DNA of 21,218 nucleotides from JAHWKS01 sp964458385 (GTDB lineage Bacteria; Planctomycetota; Planctomycetia; Pirellulales; Pirellulaceae): the NCBI GenBank assembly GCA_964458385.1, contig CAYWIS010000097.1:1-21218 (forward strand), read 5' to 3'. The position numbers and the translations under genes are program-made. The notes beneath the pieces were generated by a model. That model was not told the DNA's origin, ran no database searches, and saw only the letters and a list, made by a program, of their open reading frames with translations. Positions 7,405 through 15,233 of the stretch are shown here, piece after piece (the first letter of the stretch is position 1; the number at the start of each line of letters is the position of its first letter).

Positions 7405-7926
7405 GCGATGCGTCCGGGAACCGACAAGTGTCATTACACGCTCTTGGCAAGCGCGTGGCAACTGGTGGCCTGCCTGGCTTCAATCTCCATTTTGCTGTTG
7501 AACACTGTGACTGAAAGATCGTCATGGTTCGTTTAGCTGGCGACGTACTGGCGGTCATGTCGAAGAAAGGCCGAAGATACAGCGAGAAATGATTCCAATT
7601 ACTAGCACCCGCGACCGGTGTTCGGTTCAACATGGTCGCTGCAATGCTTGGAAATCGTATGAGTTCCCGGCCCAGTATACCGCTCCGTTCCGGGGATCGA
7701 TGATATGTGGCAGCCGCCATGTAAGCGAAGAAACACGTACTTAGCCACTCGTAGCGACCCTACTAACCGTCGCAGCGATATTTTCCGTGGCCTATTCCAA
7801 CTCAATCTTGCCTCGTCGACTTCCACAAAGCGTTTTTTGGGGCTGTCATCGTAAGTCGCGCTAATTTGCACACCTCAAAGAAGCGCTGTAATGGCCCTTC
7901 TGTCTGGGAAACTCCCCATACCGAGG
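7405..7926. other. Gene-free stretch, no recognisable feature
   Basis: Between the AhpD-like gene and the promoter of the sodium symporter there is over 500 bp without a convincing gene. Minus-strand frames of 114 and 89 codons exist, but their products are rich in Arg, Ser, His and Pro, have no recognisable motif or good ribosome site, and look non-coding. No tRNA cloverleaf, inverted-repeat pair or mobile-element end was found. It may hold decayed sequence or a regulatory RNA that cannot be recognised by eye. Confidence 0.5.
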
Positions 7927-7954
7927 TTGCTTGAGTTGCGCTGCCTGTTATATT
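7927..7954 (+). promoter_or_regulatory. Candidate sigma70-type promoter for the sodium symporter operon
   Basis: TTGCTT (7927-7932), 16 nt, then TATATT (7949-7954; five of six match TATAAT). It would start transcription near 7961, giving a leader of about 126 nt before GTG 8087. The -35 match is weak, so this is tentative. Confidence 0.35.
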
Positions 7955-7963
7955 TGCCCTCGT

Positions 7964-8056
7964 TTACGGAAGGCCGGCCGTAACCTCTCCCGTCACATAG
8001 GCGTTGCAACTGCGCTGAAGCACATCGGGGCTTCCCTTGCGCGGCCTTTGCGCAAG
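7964..8056 (+). promoter_or_regulatory. Symporter leader with two hairpins
   Basis: Two inverted repeats lie in the predicted 5' leader of the symporter gene. TTACGG/CCGTAA (7964-7969 and 7978-7983) has an 8-nt loop. CTTGCGC/GCGCAAG (8036-8042 and 8050-8056) is a perfect 7-bp stem with a 7-nt loop, ending 17 nt before the ribosome site. The consensus elements of known glycine riboswitches, often upstream of sodium symporters, were not found. A regulatory role is inference only. Confidence 0.3.
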
Positions 8057-8086
8057 CCGGCTGCTCTCTAACCAGGAGAAATTGAC

Positions 8087-10069
8087 GTGTCGACTGGACC
8101 GGTACGGGAACAATGGAGCTCGCGGATCGGCGTCATTTTGGCGGTCGCCGGTTCTGCAGTGGGACTTGGTAACTTCTTGCGATTTCCCGGCAATGCGGCT
8201 CAGAACGGCGGTGGGGCGTTCATGCTGCCGTATTTTATCTCGCTGCTTGTCTTGGGAATTCCGCTTTGCTGGGCGGAGTGGACCATGGGGCGGTACGCTG
8301 GCGCCCGAGGTTTCAACTCGGCGCCAGGCATCTACGCAACCGTGGCGCGAACCCGTAAGGCTCGTTATCTCGGCGTCTTGGCGTTACTAATTCCCCTGGT
8401 GATCTACATGTACTACGTGTTGATCGAGGCTTGGTGCCTCGGCTACGCGGTGAACTACCTGACCGGGGGCCTGATGATCGACGAGGCAAAGATCGCCGCG
8501 GTTCAGGAGTATGATGGCGCCGATACGGCAACGCAAGTGAGTGGAGCGACTAAGTACTATTTACAGGCGCCCGACATCTACGCCGAAGCGCAAGTCAGCA
8601 AAGGCATCGAGCCGGGGGACGCGTACGCGGAAGCGGCAAACTTGACGGACGATCAAAAACGGGCCATCGCCTTTGGAACGTTCTTCGAACGATTCGTCGG
8701 CAGTCACCAGAATGGGTTTGCACTGGGCGGCGAAAGCGGAAAATGGCTGTGGGTTCTCGCGGGCGTTTTCCTGATGAACTTCTATCTTATCTATCGTGGC
8801 GTGAGCAAAGGCATTGAGATTCTCTGCAAGTTCGCCATGCCACTCATGGCGTTGCTGGCGCTGGTTGTGCTCATCCGCGTTATCACTTTGCCGCCCGTCA
8901 ATGGCCGCTCCGTGATTGACGGATTGGGATTTATGTGGAATCCGAATGCGGAGAAGCTACGCGATCCTCAAACTTGGCTGGCGGCCTCGGGACAGATCTT
9001 TTTCAGTCTTTCGGTGGGGTTTGGCGTCATTATCAACTATGCAAGTTATCTAAGCGAAAAAGATGACGTTGTCTTAAGCGGACTCACGTCGTGCTCCGTG
9101 AATGAGTTCTTTGAAGTTTGTTTAGGTGGACTGATCACGGTCCCGGCGGCATTTCTCTTCCTTGGTGTTGCGGCAGGGGAATTCGTTGGGTCATCGTTCC
9201 AACTCGGATTTATCGCGCTTCCCAACGTGTTCACGCAAATGTGGGGAGGACGAGTATTCGGATTTTTTTGGTTTCTGATGCTTTTCCTGGCTGCGGTTAC
9301 CAGCAGTGTTTCGATGCTGCAACCAGTGATCGCCTTCTTTGAAGAAGGACTAGGAATGCGGCGCCATGTGTCGGCCACCTTCCTCGGTCTGATTAGCGCC
9401 TTGGGCTGTGGTTTTGTACTTTATTTCTCGGAGAACCTCTTAGCGTTAGATACATTCGATTTCTGGGTTGGAAGTGTTCTCATTTTCATCCTGGCGCTTT
9501 CACAATCCATTCTGTACGGCTGGGTGTTCGGAATTGAACGGGGTGACATCGAATCACATAAAGGCGCTCATATTCGAATCCCCTGGGCCGTGCAGTTAAT
9601 GCTCAAGTACGTGGTGCCAGTTTATCTGCTGGCGATCTTTATGCTGTTCTGCTACTACAAGTTGCCCAGCGGCGAAACCTTCCGTTTTGATGCTGATGGA
9701 CAGTATGCCGAAACGTTAAAAGAGGGCGTTATTCCCGCGGGACTACGAGAGGAGTTTCAAACCGCGGCGGCTGCACTGCCTGACGAGGTGACGTTGTCGG
9801 CTGAGGAGCCGGGCGCCTGGGTGATGCGGGATATAACCGGCGCGACGCTGTATTACCTGCGCATGCTGGACGATCGCCTGCAGGTCTTTGCCCATACGCC
9901 TGGCTACATCGAGATAATTGGCCGGAATACCATTGTGTTGAGTTCACTTCTGTTCATTGGCGTCATACTCGTGTTTCTTCTCGTACTAATTCACATTGCC
10001 GGTAAGCGTTGGGAAAAGGAAGGCCGATTTGCATTGCTTGAATCGCTGACAGAGGAGGCAGGGAAATGA
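8087..10069 (+). CDS. NSS-family sodium-dependent amino-acid symporter (LeuT fold)
   Basis: A 660-residue inner-membrane transporter of the neurotransmitter:sodium symporter family, importing an amino acid or related small molecule with Na+. TM1 has AGSAVGLGNFLRFP (21-34), with the unwound substrate- and sodium-binding segment. TM6 has SGQIFFSLSVGFG (301-313). TM8 has AAVTSSVSMLQP (402-413), including the Thr-Ser pair of the Na2 site. All are as in LeuT. It is longer than LeuT (about 510) because of two hydrophilic insertions, about residues 128-215 between TM3 and TM4 and about 527-612 between TM11 and TM12. The GTG start has AGGAGAA 6 nt upstream. Its stop overlaps the next gene (ATGA), so the two are translationally coupled. 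The substrate cannot be read from the sequence; pairing with a MetS-like peptide resembles methionine/alanine importers. Confidence 0.92.
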   Translation: MSTGPVREQWSSRIGVILAVAGSAVGLGNFLRFPGNAAQNGGGAFMLPYFISLLVLGIPLCWAEWTMGRYAGARGFNSAPGIYATVARTRKARYLGVLALLIPLVIYMYYVLIEAWCLGYAVNYLTGGLMIDEAKIAAVQEYDGADTATQVSGATKYYLQAPDIYAEAQVSKGIEPGDAYAEAANLTDDQKRAIAFGTFFERFVGSHQNGFALGGESGKWLWVLAGVFLMNFYLIYRGVSKGIEILCKFAMPLMALLALVVLIRVITLPPVNGRSVIDGLGFMWNPNAEKLRDPQTWLAASGQIFFSLSVGFGVIINYASYLSEKDDVVLSGLTSCSVNEFFEVCLGGLITVPAAFLFLGVAAGEFVGSSFQLGFIALPNVFTQMWGGRVFGFFWFLMLFLAAVTSSVSMLQPVIAFFEEGLGMRRHVSATFLGLISALGCGFVLYFSENLLALDTFDFWVGSVLIFILALSQSILYGWVFGIERGDIESHKGAHIRIPWAVQLMLKYVVPVYLLAIFMLFCYYKLPSGETFRFDADGQYAETLKEGVIPAGLREEFQTAAAALPDEVTLSAEEPGAWVMRDITGATLYYLRMLDDRLQVFAHTPGYIEIIGRNTIVLSSLLFIGVILVFLLVLIHIAGKRWEKEGRFALLESLTEEAGK

Positions 10070-10227
10070 CGGTAACGGGATGGGTCATTATGGTCGTTTC
10101 AATTGCGGCCGTCTTGCTGTTAACAGGGTATTGTTTGTACCGCGTCCTCACCTTGCCGCCCGTCGAAGTGGAAAGCCTGCACGGTCCATCCAATATCGAG
10201 CCCGAGGAAACGGAGGAACCTGACTAA
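10066..10227 (+). CDS. MetS-like small subunit of the NSS transporter (53 aa)
   Basis: A 53-residue protein with one membrane helix (WVIMVVSIAAVLLLTGYCLY, residues 6-25) followed by an acidic hydrophilic tail ending EETEEPD. Its ATG overlaps the symporter stop in an ATGA arrangement, and GAGGAGG lies 7 nt upstream. In Corynebacterium the NSS protein MetP needs a small one-helix partner, MetS, encoded directly downstream. Size, topology, position and coupling match that pair. Sequence identity in this family is low, so the assignment rests on architecture and context. It probably stabilises or completes the transporter. Confidence 0.78.
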   Translation: MTVTGWVIMVVSIAAVLLLTGYCLYRVLTLPPVEVESLHGPSNIEPEETEEPD

Positions 10228-10340
10228 TCGCCGACAGTCCAGAACGGCGGGGACAATAAACACATCCTCCCAAAGCGCATCGCGCCGCCTTGGGCCACAC
10301 GGCGCTCGCCTGCCGGTGACGCTACCTGTGGTCGATCGAC

Positions 10341-10386
10341 AAAGAAAAACCGATCGGGAAGGCATCACGGCCCTCCCGATCGGTTT
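10341..10386 (-). terminator. Intrinsic terminator of the M28 peptidase gene
   Basis: A perfect 13-bp inverted repeat (10347-10359 and 10374-10386, centred on the CCGATCGG core) with a 14-nt loop that can itself form a GGC/GCC pair. Read on the minus strand it is followed by TTTTTCTTT (complement of 10341-10349) and lies about 37 nt after the peptidase stop. The plus-strand side has only TTT before GCGG, so it would be a weaker terminator for the symporter operon. Confidence 0.8.
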
Positions 10387-10423
10387 GCGGTTAACGTAAT
10401 GGAAAGCGATTGATGGTCGTCGA

Positions 10424-12481
10424 CTAGCGAGGCGCCTCGAGTGTGACTTCCACCGAAATCTCGGCGCCATCGCGGAGCGCTTTCACGATAACACGGTCAC
10501 CGCCCTTGTGCTTGCTAAGGGCGTTTGCGAAATCTTCAATTCCCGTGATCGCTTGCCCGCCGAATTCGATGATGATGTCGCCGCCTTTAAGGCCGGCTTT
10601 GGCGGCTGGGCCATTCTTAGCCACATCCTGAAGCTTCAGGCCTTTCGCATCGGAAGCGTAATCAGGAACGCTGCCAAAATAGGGCCATTGTCCACGGTTG
10701 GCCGTTTGGGGGCGTTGAGTTTCCAGATACTTTGGCCGTTCACGGTTATCGGAAATCGCCAGCGTGATGTCGACAACAAAGTCGGTGACGCGACGCAGGC
10801 CCTCGACATTGATCTTGTCGTAATCATCGCTTGGCCGGTGATAATCACTATGCGTGCCCGTGAACAAGTGCATCACCGGGATCCCCTTGGTATAGAACGA
10901 GGTATGGTCGCTCGGGCCATAACCACTCTCGTTCTTCGTGATGCGGAAACCGTGAGTTTCGTTGAGGCGATCAATCAGCGATTCAAAACCTTCGGCAGTT
11001 CCTACGCCATAGACCACCAGCTTGTTGTCGTCTAACCGTCCGACCATGTCCATGTTGATCATGGCCACCGTTTTCTCCAAGGGAAACGCCGGGTTTTTGA
11101 CGTAGTGCGCGCTTCCCAGCAGACCTCGCTCTTCGCCGGTGAAGGCGATGAACAGAATTCGACGGCGCGGCTTTTTGTCGTGAGCCGCCAGCCGGCGCGC
11201 CACCTCCAATAACGCCGCGGTTCCCGATGCATTATCATCGGCGCCATTGTGAATTTCGCGCGTCCAAGGAGCAAGTGAGCCGGGGCCGCCAAGCCCTAGG
11301 TGATCGTAATGAGCGCCGATCACAATGGTTTCGTCCGCATATGGCCCTTCGCCTTCGAGGACGGCTGCAACATTCTTAATCTTAACCTTGCGGCGGACGA
11401 TATGGGCTTCTCCCTTAACCGTCCAGTGTTCCAGCAGGCCACTGCGCGGGGTCAGGTTCTCGTCGATCTTCTTTTCAATCTCGGCAAGCGATAACCCCAG
11501 CGAATTCTGAACGATCGGGTCAATGACCTCACGGCGGCAGAAGAAAATAGGCACGTTCTCATGGTGGGCGACGTCGCCCGCTTGATCAAACCCCAACAGC
11601 GTGTCGGGATCCGAGTCCAACGTCTTCGCGCTTTCCTGAATTTGCTCAATCAGCGTTTGAATTTGTTCGCGATGTTTTTGGAAGGCTTCGGGCGAATCAT
11701 CGTTCGCCTCCTGGAACTCTTGCACCGCTTCCGCCAGTTGCTGAACCGCCTTTTGCCATGTCTCACGCGCCGAGCTGCGCTTGGTGACTAATTCATAATG
11801 GTCGTTGACGAAAATAATCGCCGCCGCGCCGTGATTGACGGCATTCTCAACCTTCGTTGTAAATAACGCGTGCTTCGAAGGATGCTTTCCGTTGAACTCA
11901 TCGCCATCGGTTTCCTGGCGCGGTTCTTTCCGCAATATGACAACAACCTTTCCGCGCACGTCGAGCCCCTCGTAATCATCGTACTGATGCTCCGGCGCGG
12001 TTATGCCATAGCCAACAAAAACCAGGGGCGCCTCGATACGTCCCGAGCCCCCGATGGCGAGCGGATTGAAATCCTTGCCCAACTCTAAAGGAAGTTCCGT
12101 TGTCGCTTCTCCCTCGCCTCCCGGTCCAAGGAGCATCAGGCGGTTTTGGTCGTTCGAGCCTAACTCGGGGCTGGCGTTGATAGTGAACGTTTGGAATGGC
12201 GATCCATTGAATACGTCGGTTTTCAGGCCGATATCACGAAACTGCTCTGCAATATAGGTGGCGGCCTTATCGAGACCTTCCGTTCCAATTCCGCGGCCTT
12301 CCAATTCATCGGACGAGAGAAACTTCACCGATTCGTAGAGTCGGGCGGCCGATGCAGCATTGGCCTCGCGCTCCGCTGCGACGCAATACCGGGGTAGAAC
12401 GCTGGTGAACACCGCGAGCGCTTCCATCAGCAGCCATCGGCGGCGATTGTGCGACGGAAGGTCCGAATCAATGAAACGCAT
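10424..12481 (-). CDS. Secreted M28-family metallopeptidase with PA and PDZ domains
   Basis: A 685-residue exported protein. The N-terminus has RRRW followed by a hydrophobic segment and Cys-Val-Ala-Ala (about 33-36), a plausible Sec or Tat-like signal. A helical region (45-90) and a PA-like domain (about 130-330) with VFVGYGI and GKVVVILR come before the M28 zinc domain (about 360-575). The dizinc ligands are all visible: H391 (GAHYDH), D415 (NGADDNASG), general base E450 and ligand E451 (GEERG), D478 (INMDMVG) and H548 (SDYH). The C-terminus (about 600-682) is a PDZ domain with KAGLKGGDIIIEFGG. The enzyme probably releases N-terminal residues from peptides in the periplasm. A Gln/Glu-rich helical segment (about 238-290) is inserted in the PA region. 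The start ATG has AGAAGGG about 10 nt upstream. The gene is alone on its strand and has its own terminator. Confidence 0.9.
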   Translation of the reverse strand: MRFIDSDLPSHNRRRWLLMEALAVFTSVLPRYCVAAEREANAASAARLYESVKFLSSDELEGRGIGTEGLDKAATYIAEQFRDIGLKTDVFNGSPFQTFTINASPELGSNDQNRLMLLGPGGEGEATTELPLELGKDFNPLAIGGSGRIEAPLVFVGYGITAPEHQYDDYEGLDVRGKVVVILRKEPRQETDGDEFNGKHPSKHALFTTKVENAVNHGAAAIIFVNDHYELVTKRSSARETWQKAVQQLAEAVQEFQEANDDSPEAFQKHREQIQTLIEQIQESAKTLDSDPDTLLGFDQAGDVAHHENVPIFFCRREVIDPIVQNSLGLSLAEIEKKIDENLTPRSGLLEHWTVKGEAHIVRRKVKIKNVAAVLEGEGPYADETIVIGAHYDHLGLGGPGSLAPWTREIHNGADDNASGTAALLEVARRLAAHDKKPRRRILFIAFTGEERGLLGSAHYVKNPAFPLEKTVAMINMDMVGRLDDNKLVVYGVGTAEGFESLIDRLNETHGFRITKNESGYGPSDHTSFYTKGIPVMHLFTGTHSDYHRPSDDYDKINVEGLRRVTDFVVDITLAISDNRERPKYLETQRPQTANRGQWPYFGSVPDYASDAKGLKLQDVAKNGPAAKAGLKGGDIIIEFGGQAITGIEDFANALSKHKGGDRVIVKALRDGAEISVEVTLEAPR

Positions 12482-12647
12482 AAGAATTCTACCCTTCTGA
12501 GGAATGTGACATCTTCCTGGTCATTGTTTGCCCGATCCTCGACCCACGTCAAGCGGCGCGAGAAACCACCATGTTGGACGAGAAGGAACCCCACTGGTTG
12601 TGGTTCGGAAACAGGGCGAGGGCCGTCGGCGGACAGATAAAACGATT

Positions 12648-12676
12648 TTGACAAACCACATCGGTATGAGTATTCT
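12648..12676 (+). promoter_or_regulatory. Sigma70-type promoter for the receiver/kinase pair
   Basis: TTGACA (12648-12653, perfect -35), 17 nt, then TATTCT (12671-12676; four of six). It predicts a transcript start near 12683 and a leader of about 90 nt. A small hairpin, CCGCAC/GTGCGG (12685-12690 and 12696-12701), lies at the very 5' end of that transcript. Confidence 0.55.
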
Positions 12677-12772
12677 CACCGCCCCCGCACAGGACGTGCG
12701 GTATGGGCCGGAGTCGGAACAAGCACGGACGTTTGTTCTGCCGGCCCCTTTGCCTCACTAATCCCACCCCCC

Positions 12773-13174
12773 ATGCTTCCGACCGAATCACCATCCAACC
12801 CTACGTCATGCCCTCCGGACGCCCGCAGCGTGTTGATTGTCGATCCATCAGCCGAGACACGCGAGGTCCTCAAGTTTGCGCTGGAGCGCCGAGGAGTACG
12901 GATCTTGGAGGCCGAGGAGATCGAGCAAGGATTGGACCTCTTGCGCCGCCGGCGCCCCCACGTCGTGGTTGTGGATCTGGACGTTGAGGACGACGCCGAA
13001 AGTGATACATTCGGCGCTTTTGACCGCGCGACAGGCGACAGTTCCGGGCAATTAGTTGTTCTGGGCAAAGTTCGCAATCTAGAAACGACGCGGGGAGATG
13101 CTCGCGTCTTCTCTAAGCCCTATCATTTCGCGCCGCTCATTCATAAAATTGAGGAACTGTTGGCGGCGCGATGA
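12773..13174 (+). CDS. Receiver-domain (response-regulator-like) protein, stand-alone and degenerate
   Basis: A 133-residue protein in which residues about 19-130 follow the receiver fold. VLIVDPSAETREVLKFAL (20-37) is the first strand and helix, VVVVDLDV (64-71) carries the likely phospho-acceptor D68, and FSKPYHFAPLIHKIEELL (113-130) includes the conserved Lys115-Pro116. Deviations: the N-terminal acidic pair is reduced to D24 followed by Pro, and the segment where the switch Thr/Ser should lie reads VVLGKV. There is no output domain. It is followed by an FHA-GAF histidine kinase about 96 nt downstream on the same strand, so it is probably its partner or a phospho-sink. The ATG lacks a clear ribosome site; GTG 12830 would remove part of the first strand and is less likely. 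Confidence 0.72.
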   Translation: MLPTESPSNPTSCPPDARSVLIVDPSAETREVLKFALERRGVRILEAEEIEQGLDLLRRRRPHVVVVDLDVEDDAESDTFGAFDRATGDSSGQLVVLGKVRNLETTRGDARVFSKPYHFAPLIHKIEELLAAR

Positions 13175-13258
13175 CCAAACGCAAGGCGGTGGCGCCGCCG
13201 GTCGCATACTTCCTTGTGGGGAGCGAATGAGCCGCCGGGCTCTTTCTTGTCGCGAATC

Positions 13259-13263
13259 GGAGG
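13259..13263 (+). promoter_or_regulatory. Ribosome binding site deciding the histidine kinase start
   Basis: GGAGG lies 7 nt before GTG 13271, whose product starts directly at the first FHA strand (ASLFVIQGRDQG). The ATG at 13214 adds 19 residues with no domain match and has no comparable site. Confidence 0.65.
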
Positions 13264-13270
13264 CGGCATA

Positions 13271-14968
13271 GTGGCTTCGTTGTTCGTCATCCAAGGACGC
13301 GATCAGGGGCGCCGGTTCGAACTGACTAAGCCGGTCCACGCGATCGGTCGCGACACGGGCAATCATATTCAGCTTCACGATACAGAAGCATCTCGTCGCC
13401 ATGCAGAACTTCGTCGCAATGGCGATGAGTGGGTGCTTGTGGATCTGAACAGCTCCAATGGCACCTTCGTCAACAGCGAACCCATTGGCGAGCGCGTTCT
13501 CAAGAGCGGCGATCGTGTCCAAATCGGCCGAACGCTTCTAATTTTCACCGGCGCCGAAGAAGAGGCTGAAGACCTTTCTCAAGTCATTAATATCGTCGGC
13601 CAAGGACCGGCCGAGGCCGAGTCGCGGATCATCCGGAGCATTGGCCAGGAAGAAGGTAGCCGGATCCTGGAGCCAATGCTCGGTATGGATGTCGAGAATG
13701 CATGGCTAGCTCGGGCCCGCAGCAATTTGCAGATCATGTACCGAACGGCGTTGGCGGTCAGCCACACGCTGGACATTGATCAACTGCTGCGGCGAATTAT
13801 GGACCTGATCTTTGAGTGGGTCGAGGCTGACCGCGGCTGTATCATGCTGGTCGACCACGATACCCAGGAACTCATTCCCAAAGCCCGCCGCACGCGGAAG
13901 GCCGCCTCGGCCGATGAACGGATCCGCATCAGCCGCACCATCCTTGATTATGTGATGGAGAAAAAGGAGGGCGTGCTGACCACCGACGCTCGCGAGGACC
14001 AACGCTGGAACCCCGCACAAAGCATCCTCAAGATGGGCGTGCGTGAGGCGATTTGCGTTCCCATGCAAGGGCGATACGGAATTGTTGGCGTGATTTATAT
14101 CGACACGTTCACGCCGCCCGGCCGCAGTATTCAATCGCCCACGGGCGCCCGGTTCACCGAAGAACATCTCAAGTTGATGGTCGCCATTGGTCACCAAGCA
14201 GCCCTGGCCGTCGAAGATACGTCGTACTATTCGGCGATGGTGCAGGCCGAGCGGTTGGCGGCGATGGGACAGACCATCGCGACCCTTTCGCACCATATCA
14301 AGAATATTCTTCAAGGCGTTCGGGGCGGCAGCTATCTGATCGAAGAAGGGTTGCGCACGAACGAATACGAGGTAATTCGCAAGGGGTGGAGCATTGTCGA
14401 GAAGAACCAGGAACGCATCAGCAACCTGGTGATGGACATGCTGACCTTTAGCAAGGAACGCAAACCGGACTTGGTGCCGGCCGATTTGAACGAGACGGCC
14501 GGCGACGTAGTACAAATGATGCAGGCCCGGGCGGCCGATTATCAGGTCGAGTTGATTTTTCGGCCGAGCCCCAACCTTCCGACCTTGACGTTCGATCCCG
14601 AAGCGCTACACCGCGCGATTCTTAACGTCGTGACCAACGCTATTGACGCCTGCGAGAAAATCGAAGGCGGACGTGTCGTTGTTTCGACTGGCTATTCGGC
14701 CGAAAAGCGAATGGCGTGGGTCGACGTGGAAGACAACGGTGGGGGCATTCCGCCCAACGAAATTAAGAAGCTGTTTGCGGTCTTTGAGTCACGAAAAGGC
14801 GCTCGCGGCACCGGTCTAGGTTTACCGGTAAGTCAAAAGATTCTTCGCGAACACAATGGCGACATTCAGGTGACCAGCGAACCGGGCAAAGGGTGCCGCT
14901 TTCGTCTTCACTTTCCCGCGAACCCTCCAGCCGAGTCAGGCAAAACGATGCCGATGGAATTGGACTAG
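13271..14968 (+). CDS. FHA-GAF sensor histidine kinase
   Basis: A 565-residue soluble kinase with no membrane segment. FHA domain about 2-95: GRD at 26-28, SRRH at 41-44, NSSNG at 60-64. A linker with a possible coiled region leads to a GAF domain (about 155-318) and then the dimerisation/phosphotransfer helix with LSHHIKNILQGVRGG (339-353; phospho-acceptor probably H341). The ATPase domain has the N box NVVTNAIDA (452-460), G1 DNGGGIP (488-494) and G2 GTGLGL (513-518). All catalytic motifs are intact. The kinase should sense a cytosolic ligand through GAF and dock on phosphothreonine proteins through FHA, linking Ser/Thr and His-Asp signalling (inference). The GTG start is chosen for GGAGG 7 nt upstream. 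The preceding receiver protein is the likely phosphoryl acceptor. Confidence 0.9.
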   Translation: MASLFVIQGRDQGRRFELTKPVHAIGRDTGNHIQLHDTEASRRHAELRRNGDEWVLVDLNSSNGTFVNSEPIGERVLKSGDRVQIGRTLLIFTGAEEEAEDLSQVINIVGQGPAEAESRIIRSIGQEEGSRILEPMLGMDVENAWLARARSNLQIMYRTALAVSHTLDIDQLLRRIMDLIFEWVEADRGCIMLVDHDTQELIPKARRTRKAASADERIRISRTILDYVMEKKEGVLTTDAREDQRWNPAQSILKMGVREAICVPMQGRYGIVGVIYIDTFTPPGRSIQSPTGARFTEEHLKLMVAIGHQAALAVEDTSYYSAMVQAERLAAMGQTIATLSHHIKNILQGVRGGSYLIEEGLRTNEYEVIRKGWSIVEKNQERISNLVMDMLTFSKERKPDLVPADLNETAGDVVQMMQARAADYQVELIFRPSPNLPTLTFDPEALHRAILNVVTNAIDACEKIEGGRVVVSTGYSAEKRMAWVDVEDNGGGIPPNEIKKLFAVFESRKGARGTGLGLPVSQKILREHNGDIQVTSEPGKGCRFRLHFPANPPAESGKTMPMELD

Positions 14969-15003
14969 CCAGCGTCAAGTTCCGAATCGCGGGCGGGGAT
15001 CAC

Positions 15004-15066
15004 ATGTGCCGGGGCGCTCGCAATTGCGTTGAACAGCCCAACACAAGCCAATGTGAGCCGGGGCGC
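15004..15066 (+). repeat. Imperfect direct repeat in the convergent spacer
   Basis: ATGTGCCGGGGCGC (15004-15017) recurs as ATGTGAGCCGGGGCGC (15051-15066), differing by a 2-nt insertion; more loosely similar sequence follows each copy. It lies in the 265-bp spacer between the kinase gene and the convergent PLP-enzyme gene, where no gene or clear terminator was seen. It may be a remnant of a dispersed GC-rich intergenic repeat. Confidence 0.4.
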
Positions 15067-15233
15067 GGCGAACTTGCATTGTGAAGGGTGACGGCGTGCG
15101 AGGTTCTCCCTGAGTTCAATTTTGGCCCGGCGGCGCGTACGCAAGTTGGCCGCAAACGTGGGCGAACGAACTCGGAATATCCCCCATATGTGCCGAGTTA
15201 GCCACTGACCAAAGTCGGACGCGGCCTCTTCTC

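Noticed and set aside
7557..7592. Tiny frame encoding MSKKGRRYSEK, resembling the start of IS3-type transposases
   Set aside because: It stops after 11 codons, and no transposase sequence continues in any frame. No inverted-repeat ends or target duplications were seen.
7602..7871. 89-codon minus-strand frame in the gene-free stretch
   Set aside because: Non-protein-like composition, no motif and no good ribosome site.
13706..14515. 269-codon minus-strand frame opposite the histidine kinase
   Set aside because: The opposite strand encodes intact GAF and kinase motifs. The antisense product has no recognisable domain.
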